Source: Plantactinospora soyae (GTDB lineage Bacteria > Actinomycetota > Actinomycetes > Mycobacteriales > Micromonosporaceae). From it: a DNA stretch of 64,000 bases. A program made the position numbers and the translations under genes. The notes below the pieces were generated by a model that saw nothing but the letters and a program-made list of their open reading frames with translations, searched no databases and was not told the origin of the DNA. The stretch is from contig NZ_JADBEB010000001.1 in assembly GCF_014874095.1 (NCBI RefSeq), positions 930,001-994,000 of the forward strand. The letters are read 5' to 3'. Shown here in pieces: positions 8,094 through 15,551 of this stretch (positions are counted from its first letter, which is position 1; each line of letters begins with the position of its first letter).

Positions 8094-8510
8094 CTACGAC
8101 TCGCCGCTGATCGGACTCAGCTCTGCGACGAGGCGCGCGACACGTGTACGGATCTGGTCGCGAACACTGCGGACAATAGACAGTGGTTGGCCGGCAGGGT
8201 CGGTGAGGGACCAGTCTTCGTAGCGCTTTCCGGGAAAGACAGGGCAGGTGTCACCGCATCCCATCGTGATGATGACGTCGCTGGCCTCGGCGGTGTCCCA
8301 GTCGAGAACCTTAGGTTGTTCGGTCGATATGTCGATGCCGACTTCCCGCATCGCTTCAACGGCCACCGGGTTGATCTGGTCGGCTGGCTCCGAGCCGGCG
8401 GACCGGACCTCGATGCTGTCGCCGGCCAGGTGGCGCAGCCAGCCTGCTGCCATCTGGGAACGACCGGCGTTGTGAACACAGACGAAGAGGACGGAGGGGC
8501 TGTCAGTCAC
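8094..8510 (-). CDS. arsC: Arsenate reductase, low-molecular-weight PTPase fold
   Basis: Reduces arsenate to arsenite in the cytoplasm. The P-loop VCVHNAGRSQMAAG holds nucleophile Cys11 and Arg17 in the C-x5-R-S motif. SLTDPAG supplies the general acid Asp104. ITMGCGDTCP carries Cys85 and Cys89, the extra pair used by thioredoxin-type ArsC for internal disulphide relay and absent from plain phosphatases. That pair, plus the ars neighbours, favours ArsC over protein tyrosine phosphatase. It is the last gene of the leftward arsR-aquaporin-arsN1-arsC series, 17 bases after the acetyltransferase. No arsenite pump (ArsB/Acr3) is encoded in the window. Confidence 0.9.
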   Translation of the reverse strand: MTDSPSVLFVCVHNAGRSQMAAGWLRHLAGDSIEVRSAGSEPADQINPVAVEAMREVGIDISTEQPKVLDWDTAEASDVIITMGCGDTCPVFPGKRYEDWSLTDPAGQPLSIVRSVRDQIRTRVARLVAELSPISGES

Positions 8511-8527
8511 GGTTGCTCCTTACCTGG

Positions 8528-9046
8528 TCAAATGATGCTTGGACTGCGCCGCTCGATCAGGATGACGTCGCGCCACAGACCGTGATGGCGGCCGATGCGC
8601 TCGCGGGTCCCCACGACACGGAACCCGCAGGCAGTGTGCAGGGCGAGGCTGGCGGTGTTCTCGCGAAAGATGCCCGACTGGATCGTCCAGATTCCGGCCT
8701 GCTCGGTCGAAGCGATCAGGGCCGCAAGGAGATTGCGCCCGACCCCGCAACCACGCGCGTCCGGGTGCACGTAGACGGAGTGCTCCACCACTCCGGCATA
8801 GACGCAGCGGTCCGAGACGGGACTACAGGCCACCCAACCGGTGACCCGGCCGCCGGGACCGAGTGCGACGAAGCGGTGCTCCAGAAGCCTGCTGGTCGTG
8901 TACCTCTCCCAGGTCGGCGGTTCGGTCTCGAACGTGGCGTTTCCGGTCGCGATCCCCAGCGCGTAGACGTCAAGCACCTCGGCGGCGTGCTCATCTCTCA
9001 TCTCCGTGATGGTGACGTGGCCGGCGTCGGTAGGTGTGGGAGTCAT
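8528..9046 (-). CDS. arsN1: GNAT acetyltransferase, ArsN1-like (arsinothricin/phosphinothricin type)
   Basis: Transfers acetyl from acetyl-CoA to the amino group of glutamate-analogue toxins, as in PAT/Bar and ArsN1. The 172-residue protein keeps the family pattern: YALGIATGNATFETEPPTW (substrate lid), YAGVVEHSVYVHPDARGCGV followed by GRNLLAALI (the CoA-binding R/QxxGxG/A region), NTASLALHTACGFRVVGT and GRHHGLWRDVILIER near the end. The ATG at 9046 overlaps the aquaporin stop (ATGA). In an ars operon the inferred substrate is arsinothricin, although phosphinothricin or related compounds cannot be excluded. Confidence 0.82.
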   Translation of the reverse strand: MTPTPTDAGHVTITEMRDEHAAEVLDVYALGIATGNATFETEPPTWERYTTSRLLEHRFVALGPGGRVTGWVACSPVSDRCVYAGVVEHSVYVHPDARGCGVGRNLLAALIASTEQAGIWTIQSGIFRENTASLALHTACGFRVVGTRERIGRHHGLWRDVILIERRSPSII

Positions 9047-9774
9047 GGATGCGCTCCCTCCGGTGCCGGCTGCGGGATGACCATGTCGTCGGGACGCCGT
9101 CTCGGCACGGGGTACCACCAGGCAACGGCAGCCAAGGCGACCAGGCCGCCAACGATCTGGGCACCGATGAAGCCGGGTCCCGAGGCCGGGGCTATCCCGG
9201 CGAAGGTGTCGGAGAACATCCGACCGACGGTCACGGCAGGATTCGCGAAGCTGGTACTGCTGGTGAACCAGTACGCGGCACCTATGTAGGCGCCCACCGC
9301 AGCGGGCGCCACGTTGGCGCGGCCCGAGCGGACCAGGGCGACGATGAGCAGCAGCAGGCCGGCGGTGGCGACGACTTCGGCCAGCCACAGGTGCCCACCG
9401 GTACGGGGTGTGTCAGACCAGGTCACGGCAGGAAGGTCGAACATCAGGTTCGCCAGGACCGCGCCGGTCACCGCACCCGTGACCTGCGCGGCCACGTACG
9501 CGAGGAGTTCGGCCAGCGACAGGCCCAGGCGGGTGGATCGGCCGAGCCACCAGTCCACCGCGGAGACCACCGGGTTGAAGTGCGCGCCGGACACCGGGCC
9601 GAAGACCAGGATCAGCGCGCCGAGCGCCAGAGCGGTGGCAAAAGCATTCTCCAGCAACTGCAACCCGACGTCCGCGGGCGACAGCCGGGCCGCCGCGATG
9701 CCCGAGCCGACCACCGCGGCGACGAGGAGGGCGGTGCCCGCGAACTCCGCCGAGGTACGCCGGGCCAGGCTCAC
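9043..9774 (-). CDS. MIP/aquaporin family channel in the arsenic operon
   Basis: Six-helix membrane channel of 243 residues. The two pore half-helices are visible as SGAHFNPVVS (NPV variant of the first NPA box) and TSFANPAVTVGRM (canonical second NPA). In ars operons such channels (AqpS type) let arsenite leave the cell down its gradient after ArsC reduction. This role fits here because no ATP- or proton-driven arsenite pump is seen. It overlaps arsR upstream and arsN1 downstream by 4 bases each, so the operon is tightly coupled. Confidence 0.88.
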   Translation of the reverse strand: MSLARRTSAEFAGTALLVAAVVGSGIAAARLSPADVGLQLLENAFATALALGALILVFGPVSGAHFNPVVSAVDWWLGRSTRLGLSLAELLAYVAAQVTGAVTGAVLANLMFDLPAVTWSDTPRTGGHLWLAEVVATAGLLLLIVALVRSGRANVAPAAVGAYIGAAYWFTSSTSFANPAVTVGRMFSDTFAGIAPASGPGFIGAQIVGGLVALAAVAWWYPVPRRRPDDMVIPQPAPEGAHP

Positions 9775-10142
9775 CCAGGCACTCCGGACGTCATCGCCGA
9801 GGTGTCGAGAAGCCGGGACAGCGAGCCGAGCCGGCCGGGTACCACCCAGTAGTAGACCCAGGTGCCCCGACGCTGAGAGTCGACCAACCCCGCTTCCCGC
9901 AGCACCTTGAGATGGTGCGAGATCGTCGGCCCGGTCAGCTCGAACGCATCGGTCAACTCACACACGCACACCTCGCCACCAGCTCGGGCGGCGATCAGTG
10001 ACAGCAGTCGCAGTCGTACCGGATCACCTAGGGCCTTGAAGCCCCGGGCCAGGTCGGCCGCCGCTGCCTCGGTCAGCGCCTCGGCGACCAGCGGCGTGCA
10101 GCACGTCTCGGGGTTGAGGACGGGCAGTTCTTGTCTCGACAC
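9771..10142 (-). CDS. arsR: ArsR/SmtB family arsenite-responsive repressor
   Basis: Winged-helix metalloregulator of 123 residues. RGFKALGDPVRLRLLSLIA starts the domain, GPTISHHLKVLREAGLV is the recognition helix, and RRGTWVYYWV is the wing. Possible As(III)-binding thiols are Cys14-Cys15 near the N-terminus and the CVC pair in EVCVCELTDAF, the position of the classic ELCVCDL motif. It would repress both the leftward operon and arsI from the shared intergenic repeats until arsenite binds. The start overlaps nothing; its stop is coupled to the aquaporin gene. Confidence 0.9.
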   Translation of the reverse strand: MSRQELPVLNPETCCTPLVAEALTEAAAADLARGFKALGDPVRLRLLSLIAARAGGEVCVCELTDAFELTGPTISHHLKVLREAGLVDSQRRGTWVYYWVVPGRLGSLSRLLDTSAMTSGVPG

Positions 10143-10143
10143 C

Positions 10144-10202
10144 CGTCTAGTTTGACAGTCATCTAGTCAGCATGGCAATCTGCTGTTTAGACATCCATCT
10201 AG
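10144..10202. promoter_or_regulatory. Divergent arsR/arsI promoter with three (C)(A/G)TCTAG repeats
   Basis: The 76-base gap between arsR and arsI contains CGTCTAG at 10144-10150, CATCTAG at 10160-10166 and CATCTAG at 10196-10202. The last two sit in longer similar blocks (TTTGACAGTCATCTAG and TTTAGACATCCATCTAG). The second block also contains a short inverted match (TAGA/TCTA). These are the obvious ArsR binding candidates and would let one repressor control both directions. Confidence 0.55.
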
Positions 10203-10218
10203 GCAATGGGGGTGCGGA

Positions 10219-10716
10219 ATGTCCCGCGTACAACTCGCGCTGCGCGTTTCCGATCTTGAGGGATCGGTGGCGTTCTACTCGAAGCTGTTCGGCGTCGAGC
10301 CGGCGAAGCGCCGTCCCGGGTACGCCAACTTCGCGATCGAGGAGCCGCCGCTCAAGCTCGTCCTGCTTGAAGGCACTCCCGACCAGCCCACCGTCATGGA
10401 TCACCTCGGCGTCGAGGTCTTCGACGGCGCGGAGGTCACCGCCGCGACCGACCGGCTCACGGAGGCCGGATTGATCACCCTCAGCGAGAACGACACCTCC
10501 TGCTGCTACGCGGTCCAGGACAAGGTCTGGGTACGCGGTCCCGGCCAGGAGCCGTGGGAGGTGTACGTGGTCAAGGGCGACTCCGACCAGTACGGCAAGA
10601 GCGCCGACGCACAGCCTGGCGCCGATGACGGTTGCAGGTGTGGCGAGGCCAGCGACAGCGGCGCCAAGGAACCCGCCACCGTCGGAGCCGCGACCTCCGG
10701 CGGTTGCTGCTCATAG
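10219..10716 (+). CDS. arsI: ArsI-type C-As lyase (VOC superfamily, ArsI/CadI family)
   Basis: Fe(II)-dependent dioxygenase that demethylates trivalent organoarsenicals such as methylarsenite. The vicinal-cysteine site NDTSCCYAVQDKVWVRGP (Cys95-Cys96) is the ArsI signature. Metal ligands by family pattern are Gln5, His62 and Glu114 (WEVYVV). The protein of 165 residues ends in an unusual Cys-rich tail (CRCGEA near 137 and GGCCS at the end) that could help bind arsenic. It diverges from arsR. CadI, a cadmium-induced relative, is the alternative name. Confidence 0.85.
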   Translation: MSRVQLALRVSDLEGSVAFYSKLFGVEPAKRRPGYANFAIEEPPLKLVLLEGTPDQPTVMDHLGVEVFDGAEVTAATDRLTEAGLITLSENDTSCCYAVQDKVWVRGPGQEPWEVYVVKGDSDQYGKSADAQPGADDGCRCGEASDSGAKEPATVGAATSGGCCS

Positions 10717-10763
10717 CTCCCGTCGCCCGGGGCGAGCAAGTAGCGGTGTCAGCACTGACGGGG

Positions 10764-10808
10764 GTACCCGCTGGCGGTGTAGGGCTTCACAGCAGCGCCA
10801 GCGGGTAC
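10764..10808 (+). terminator. Intrinsic terminator after arsI
   Basis: A perfect 13-bp inverted repeat (GTACCCGCTGGCG / CGCCAGCGGGTAC, loop of 19 bases) followed by GGCTTGTTTGTC lies 47 bases after the arsI stop. The T-tract is weak, as is usual in high-GC genomes. Confidence 0.6.
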
Positions 10809-11000
10809 GGCTTGTTTGTCTAACCCCACCACATACAGGACAGCGGGCCTTGGCCGCTCCGTCACTTTAGTTGCGGGCAGTGACACTGACTGGCTGCAGC
10901 GCACTCACATACCGAGTTGAGTGGGCGTGCCACTTGCTGCGCGAAGGGTTCCAGCAGCGGGGTATGCCGGTGTCGTGGAGATAGAGACTTTGCAGACCCG

Positions 11001-11510
11001 TCACTCGGCCTGGAAGCCGCCGCGCTCGCGGGCGAGGGCAAGCCACTCCAGCCAACTGACCCACTTCGAATCGTCTTCCAGGGAAGCTCGTTCTTCCGCC
11101 GGGACCTGCGCGTAAGCCGCCAATGCCTCGTCGATCTCGCGTGTGGTCACTAGCCAGCCATCGCTTGACCGGAGCTTGAAGGCAGGGATGCCAGCCATGC
11201 CTGGCGCAGTCTGGGATCTCCAGCGGAGGTCTGCCGCCGATCGGTCCTGTCGCGCCTGTTCGTCGCCGGGATCGTCGGCCTGGAGTGTCCAGGGTTCAGG
11301 CTTGGCCTCGTAGCCCATCCCGGTGAGCTGCATAGTCTCGTTGATGTCCCCAACCCGGCGGTACGGGAACGCCGAGGGCCCGCGGCTAAGGAAACGGTGG
11401 AGGTTTTCCTCGCAGTCGGGATCATGGACACAGAGTCGACCCGAATCTTGGCATGAATCGAACTGGTAGCGAGCTTGCGCAACGTCGGCCAGTTCCAGAT
11501 CGACTCCCAC
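11001..11510 (-). CDS. Hypothetical protein
   Basis: Unrecognised 169-residue soluble protein. The GTG start at 11510 has no clear ribosome site, so a downstream start is possible. Ordered stretches are YQFDSCQDSGRLCVHDPDC, with three Cys that might bind metal, WLVTTREIDEALAAYAQVP and KWVSWLEWLALARERGGF. The first looks like a small metal or redox site; the others are amphipathic helices. No partner gene is adjacent. Codon use and residue composition favour coding over the antisense frames. Confidence 0.5.
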   Translation of the reverse strand: MGVDLELADVAQARYQFDSCQDSGRLCVHDPDCEENLHRFLSRGPSAFPYRRVGDINETMQLTGMGYEAKPEPWTLQADDPGDEQARQDRSAADLRWRSQTAPGMAGIPAFKLRSSDGWLVTTREIDEALAAYAQVPAEERASLEDDSKWVSWLEWLALARERGGFQAE

Positions 11511-11753
11511 GCGCCGATGCTCTCGCCTCGTCCGCCCCGGCGCCAGCCAGTTCCGGAACTCAGGTGGGTCGGAAGCTCCCGCGAACGGTCCGTACCGCCG
11601 CCCTAACCGAGCTACCCGCGCCCGTACGCCGTCCGTAGGCGTCTAGAGCCGGTCCGACTCGGAAGCCCGCGCCGAGCCGCCCGCCGTCGACCGCCACGAG
11701 CAAGATCCGCGCCCGTCCAGCTGTCTTCGCCGAGCGTCGTTACGGTCTCTCTC

Positions 11754-12041
11754 GTGGACGTCTTCATGCTTTGGCACATCCGGCATGCCCAGGGCAGCCT
11801 GGACGGGAGCCCAACCCTTCACCGCCAGGACGGCGATCTGATCTGGGACGAGGCGGACGGCGACGATCTGAAGGTCCTCGGGGTCTACTCCAGCGAACAG
11901 CGCGCAGAGGAACGCATCCAGCGTGCCCGACTCCTCCCCGGCTTCCGCGACGAACCTGACTGCTTCATGGTCAACCGCCACCAGCTCGACGAGGACCATT
12001 CGACGGACGGCTTCGTCGCAACACACCACGGCGAAGACTAG
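11754..12041 (+). CDS. DUF7336-like small protein
   Basis: Protein of 95 residues with a GTG start (VDVFMLWHIRHAQ). It follows the pattern I associate with the DUF7336 family: a short strand with LWH, then LKVLGVYSSEQRAEERIQRA, then LPGFRDEPDCFMVNRHQLDED and a C-terminal HSTDGFV. The function of the family is unknown. It stands alone just outside the leftmost tRNA-Tyr fragment, so it probably belongs to the chromosome and not the island. Confidence 0.65.
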   Translation: MDVFMLWHIRHAQGSLDGSPTLHRQDGDLIWDEADGDDLKVLGVYSSEQRAEERIQRARLLPGFRDEPDCFMVNRHQLDEDHSTDGFVATHHGED

Positions 12042-12452
12042 GAAGCTGAAGTCGACGCATGTGGGAACTGCGAGGCGGTACGGACGCCAGCGTGGTGGCC
12101 GTCGTCGAACTCTTGACTTCCGCCTTCCGCGCCAGTCCAATCCCGGCACTGGCTTGCCGCCGGTCTACGCCCGCATCGTCAGCCGGTCCCGCCGTACCCA
12201 CCGGGCACCGTGCCCTCACGGGCGGCGTACGCGTTGCTACGCCCCGATGGGCAGCTCCACCAGCATGCGGACGTCGGCAACCAAGGCACCCCAGGCAGGC
12301 ACGCCGAGCCGCTCGATCGAGCATCAGGAAACCAAGATCGACTTACCAATATCTGCCCACACCTCGCTGTAAGGAGCCGGACTCGGCTGGACGGGCCGGG
12401 ACCGAACGAAGTCAGCCCTTCACCCGGTTATCCCAGGTCATGGGCTGATGTC
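12042..12452. other. Intergenic region left of the tRNA-Tyr island, with a hairpin next to att1
   Basis: No convincing gene. The last part holds TCAGCCC (12412-12418) and GGGCTGA (12442-12448), an inverted repeat that sits in the same place relative to att1 as the terminator hairpins beside the other three tRNA-Tyr 3' copies. This suggests that att1 also arose from a complete tRNA 3' end plus terminator. Confidence 0.45.
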
Positions 12453-12509
12453 GCACCTTGTGGCGGGTAGAGGATTCGAACCTCCGAAGCTTTCGCGACG
12501 GATTTACAG
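12453..12509 (-). repeat. att1: partial copy of the tRNA-Tyr 3' half
   Basis: The 57 bases match the intact tRNA-Tyr 3' half (37330-37386) with two differences. They run from the anticodon loop through the T arm to CCA and about 5 bases beyond. The 5' half is missing, so this is an attachment-site scar and not a tRNA gene. It marks the outermost left edge of the island. Confidence 0.85.
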
Positions 12510-12790
12510 TGCGGGTACCCAACCGGCTCCAACCAGGGCGTTTACTCCCGTCTTCGGGCAACTTCTCCGCGTATCCTCCGAGGCACATCCGAGGAACGCG
12601 CGGGCTTCTTTCGGTATGAACAAGCGATCAGGGGTGTCGGCGGTCAGTGGGAATTCCCCAGCGGCGGCCACTTGGCGGGGAGCTATCTGGCCGCCGGTGG
12701 TCACTCTGCGTTCCCGGATGGTTCGTCGTTCTCGATCGGTCCCGGCGGCAGCTAGGGCCTGGCTCCGGTGGCACCTGGATGGGGTTGTTG

Positions 12791-12811
12791 CACATGCCGT
12801 AGCGGCATGTG
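12791..12811. promoter_or_regulatory. MerR-type operator: perfect 9-bp dyad, 3-bp spacer
   Basis: CACATGCCG-TAG-CGGCATGTG is a perfect inverted repeat 40 bases before the MerR gene start. MerR proteins bind such dyads lying between -35 and -10 elements. The position supports autoregulation. Confidence 0.65.
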
Positions 12812-12851
12812 GTGGGGTCGGGGCACCACAGCACGAAAGGCTCTGTCTGCG

Positions 12852-13742
12852 ATGTACCCCTCCCTCACGCCTCCCCGGCAGGTCAAGATCGGTGATGCCG
12901 CTGCGTTCGCCGGGATCACCCCACGCGCCATCCGCCACTACCACGAGATCGGTCTGCTGCCGGAGCCCGAGCGCGGCGGGGACGGCCGCCGCCGCTACGG
13001 CTATGACGACATGACCCGCCTGCTGTGGATCCGCAAGATGGCTGATGCCGGTATCAGCCTGGACGACATGCGGGCCGCCTTCGGCGAAGCCCGGGACGAA
13101 GCTGGAGACGAAGCCCTGGACCAAGCCCCGGATATCGAGTCGGTCCTGAGCAGGCTGGAGAAAACCTTGACGGCGCAGGAGGCCGCCACCAAACGTCGGC
13201 GCGCGGCTGTCCAGCGCCTGCAGGTGGTGGGCAGCCCGCTGGGGCTGCTCTCCGAACTGGTCACGGACCGGCTCAGCCACCTGCCCCCGGGCGCGTTGCG
13301 CCCCTCCGATCTGGACGCCCTGCTAGTCACAGAACGGATCTTCGGGCCGCTGGGCGCCGCCATTCAGGCCGGCACGTTCATCGTGCTGGCCACCCACCCC
13401 GACCTGCGGGCCGAGGAGGACCGTCTTGAGGCGGCCGAGGCCGCCCTCGACGACGGCGTCGAACCCGACGACCCGCGCGTCGAAGAGCTCGCCGTACAGC
13501 GATGCGCTCACCAAATGGCCCTGAATCAGGCCATCGAGGCAGCTGGTCTCGACGCGGCCGAGGAGAAGATCTTCGAGATCTACGACGCCGACCTGAAAGG
13601 GGAGGAGGGCACAGAGATGAGTGCCGCCACAGCGATCACCAAGATGCCTTACGACTTCTCTCCTGCCCGGATGCGCTGCGTGGAACTCGCCGGACGGCTC
13701 TTCGGCGAGGCCCTTGCCGACGCCCACTCCGCGGACAGCTGA
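12852..13742 (+). CDS. MerR family transcriptional regulator with long C-terminal sensor domain
   Basis: DNA-binding activator of 296 residues. The MerR winged helix spans about residues 8-78: QVKIGDAAAFAGITPRAIRH, then YHEIGLLPEPERGGDGRRRYG and MTRLLWIRKMADAGISLDDM. A dimerising helix follows (about 95-140). The C-terminal 150 residues (LVTERIFGPLGAAIQAGTFIV onward) form an all-helical domain with a Glu/Asp-rich part; the ligand is unknown. The start ATG is preceded by a perfect operator-like dyad. It is the only gene between att1 and att2, so it may be island cargo. Confidence 0.82.
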   Translation: MYPSLTPPRQVKIGDAAAFAGITPRAIRHYHEIGLLPEPERGGDGRRRYGYDDMTRLLWIRKMADAGISLDDMRAAFGEARDEAGDEALDQAPDIESVLSRLEKTLTAQEAATKRRRAAVQRLQVVGSPLGLLSELVTDRLSHLPPGALRPSDLDALLVTERIFGPLGAAIQAGTFIVLATHPDLRAEEDRLEAAEAALDDGVEPDDPRVEELAVQRCAHQMALNQAIEAAGLDAAEEKIFEIYDADLKGEEGTEMSAATAITKMPYDFSPARMRCVELAGRLFGEALADAHSADS

Positions 13743-13875
13743 TCGCCTGTGTCTGGCACTGACGTGGCCCGACAACCGGTCGCGTTCATCCGCATGTGAC
13801 CGATCGGGTCAGACGTCGAGCCCGGGCCGTAACCAGTGACGGCCGGACAGCGCCGTTGACGGCTGGACAGACGAG

Positions 13876-13915
13876 AACAGCCCTTGACCGGCGTTTTGCC
13901 TGGTCAAGGGCTGTT
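13876..13915 (-). terminator. tRNA-Tyr-type terminator hairpin beside att2
   Basis: AACAGCCCTTGACC (13876-13889) and GGTCAAGGGCTGTT (13902-13915) form a perfect 14-bp stem in the same position relative to att2 as the terminator beside the intact tRNA-Tyr. The stem sequence differs from that copy, but the pairing is preserved. Confidence 0.65.
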
Positions 13916-13918
13916 TTC

Positions 13919-13975
13919 GCACCTGGTGGCGGGTAGAGGATTCGAACCTCTGAAGCTTTCGCGACGGATTTACAG
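13919..13975 (-). repeat. att2: 57-bp copy of tRNA-Tyr 3' half, identical to the intact tRNA
   Basis: All 57 bases match 37330-37386. Only the 3' half is present, so no functional tRNA is encoded. It is the probable left end of the AICE, because an 11-bp-spaced pair of CGACAC repeats lies just inside it. Confidence 0.9.
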
Positions 13976-14395
13976 AGCGCCAACCGCAACGCGCTGACCT
14001 GGGCTTCTACCCCGGCCCAGGGAGGTCACGACACATGGACGACACGTGTCACGTCTCCGGCAAGCCCCGACCGTCCGAAGGGCTTCCATCCGGCCAATGA
14101 CCAGAGTCGGACGCGACACCGAGCGACGCCTCCTCCAAGGACACCGTTCTGCCGCTGCGCGTTGCGGAGGTGAAGGACAGCCTCCCGCCCCCTAACGTGA
14201 CGGCGACTGAACGTCGCCCCGTTGATCAACAGCGCCCTCGAGCGCCCGTGGCCGGAATTCCCGCCATGGGCGGTTTTGCGCGATTGCTCGCATAAAGCAA
14301 GCCTAAAGCCAGCGGTTCGAGAATCTCCGGGAGGGAACGCGCCACTGATGCGCTAGCATGCCGGATGAGCTATAGGCGCTATCGGAAGAAGTCGT
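13976..14395. other. Left-end non-coding region of the AICE with CGACAC arm-type repeats
   Basis: No gene is seen. CGACAC occurs at 14029-14034 and 14040-14045 (11-bp spacing), followed by the palindromic GACACGTGTC. The same 11-bp-spaced pair occurs inside the other att ends (34702/34713 and 37220/37231), so these are candidate integrase or Xis arm-binding sites. Confidence 0.45.
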
Positions 14396-15352
14396 ATGTT
14401 CGAAAGTGATTTTTTCGGAGTCGCCGGATTCTTTCTGTCGGTTATTGCTATACCGATTACCTTCATCGTTGCGCGCAGAACGAGGCTGAGACCCGAGATT
14501 CGGTACGCGATAGACCACGACGTTCTAGTGGAGCCAAAGGCCGAGTTAATCGATAGAGGATTGTCAATCAGGTTCGCGGACCAAACACTTCGCCAAGTGA
14601 GTCGTACTTATGTCGCACTCTGGAACCACCGGGGCGACACAATCAAGGGTTCGGACATTCTATTCGAGGACCCCCTTCGAGTGCAGCTTCAAGACCTCGA
14701 TGCTGTCGTTGACGTAAGCGTAGTTTGGTACAGTCGCGACCAAAATCGCCTTACGGTTCGCTGCGATCCAGCCGACCGCTCCGCTGCAACGATCGACTTC
14801 GACTTCTTAGACGCAGGCGACGGAGCCGTTATTCAGATCGTGCACGAGCAGGGATCGCCGGCCCTTGCAGGCACCATTCGCGGCTGCGGCATTCGAGATA
14901 AGGGGTCCGGCGATTTAACTGAGTCGACCCTAAGCCAAGTAAAAAGCAAGTCTCTCTTGAAGAGGATAGCCCGCCGGGACGGGGGCCCATCACTCTTGCC
15001 CGCTCTACTCATGGTGCTTCTTGCTGCCACAACCGCGTTCATCGAGCCCATTCTGAGCTTTTTCCGCGATCCTCGGAAACTCGTAGACTCCTCAAAGTAT
15101 GATTTGACTAGCTTGAAAGGGCAAGACGACTTCGCCGAGAAGGTCATGGCGGGAAGGATCTCCAGTGAAGGTCCATACCTTGACTGGCTAATGCTAGGGT
15201 TCGGCGCGATGTTCTTGGCCATATTCATTCTGGTCGGTTATAGCCGGGCGAGAAGGTTCGTTCCCGTCTCGATCTTGAGACATCGCGCCGAAGATCACCG
15301 GCCCGCTGCCGCCGATCTTCCAGGACGGGCAAGAGCGGGCGGCTCCTCCTGA
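14396..15352 (+). CDS. Membrane protein of unknown function, defence-island cargo
   Basis: No named family. The 318-residue protein has an N-terminal anchor helix (VAGFFLSVIAIPITFIVA, residues 8-25). A soluble beta-rich domain of about 150 residues follows, including LSIRFADQTLRQVSRTYVAL and NHRGDTIKGSDILFEDPLRV. Two more helices lie near residues 205-222 and 262-282. The LSIRF and TYVALWN pattern recalls widespread uncharacterised membrane proteins. GC is visibly lower than the chromosome and TTA leucine codons occur (for example 14546), both signs of transfer. Its neighbours are a modified-DNA-type nuclease and a NACHT NTPase. Confidence 0.65.
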   Translation: MFESDFFGVAGFFLSVIAIPITFIVARRTRLRPEIRYAIDHDVLVEPKAELIDRGLSIRFADQTLRQVSRTYVALWNHRGDTIKGSDILFEDPLRVQLQDLDAVVDVSVVWYSRDQNRLTVRCDPADRSAATIDFDFLDAGDGAVIQIVHEQGSPALAGTIRGCGIRDKGSGDLTESTLSQVKSKSLLKRIARRDGGPSLLPALLMVLLAATTAFIEPILSFFRDPRKLVDSSKYDLTSLKGQDDFAEKVMAGRISSEGPYLDWLMLGFGAMFLAIFILVGYSRARRFVPVSILRHRAEDHRPAAADLPGRARAGGSS

Positions 15353-15440
15353 GAACCAGGTCGACCGGTATTGCTAGAGACGGGTTGCCCCCTTAACTCC
15401 CGAATCCGCTGATCAAGGGGCGTTTCATCTGCCGGGGCGG

Positions 15441-15470
15441 ACGGTGTGGGATTCGAACTCACGAGAGAAA
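15441..15470 (-). other. Possible tRNA T-arm remnant
   Basis: The reverse strand reads GTGAGTTCGAATCCCAC, which looks like a tRNA T arm followed by an acceptor-like stretch. One stem pair is broken and no other tRNA part is present. It could be another attachment scar just before the nuclease gene, or chance. Confidence 0.2.
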
Positions 15471-15551
15471 TCGCTGCCCTTACCAGCTTCCCTCGACCCA
15501 TCGACCGCCGCGCAGGAGACTTGTCACACCCGTCCCCTAGGATGCTCGGCC

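Larger units (their letters stand above)
12453..13975. mobile_element. Small segment between att1 and att2 carrying one MerR-type gene
   Basis: Two direct copies of the tRNA-Tyr 3' half bracket 1.5 kb that contains only a MerR-family gene and its operator. No integrase or transfer gene is left. It may be the remnant of an older integrated element, or a segment captured when a second element integrated. The boundaries are seen; the history is inferred. Confidence 0.5.

Noticed and set aside
13919-13975. tRNA-Tyr gene candidate at att2 (also 12453-12509 and 34813-34868)
   Set aside because: Only the 3' half is present; there is no D arm or 5' acceptor strand, so no tRNA can be made.
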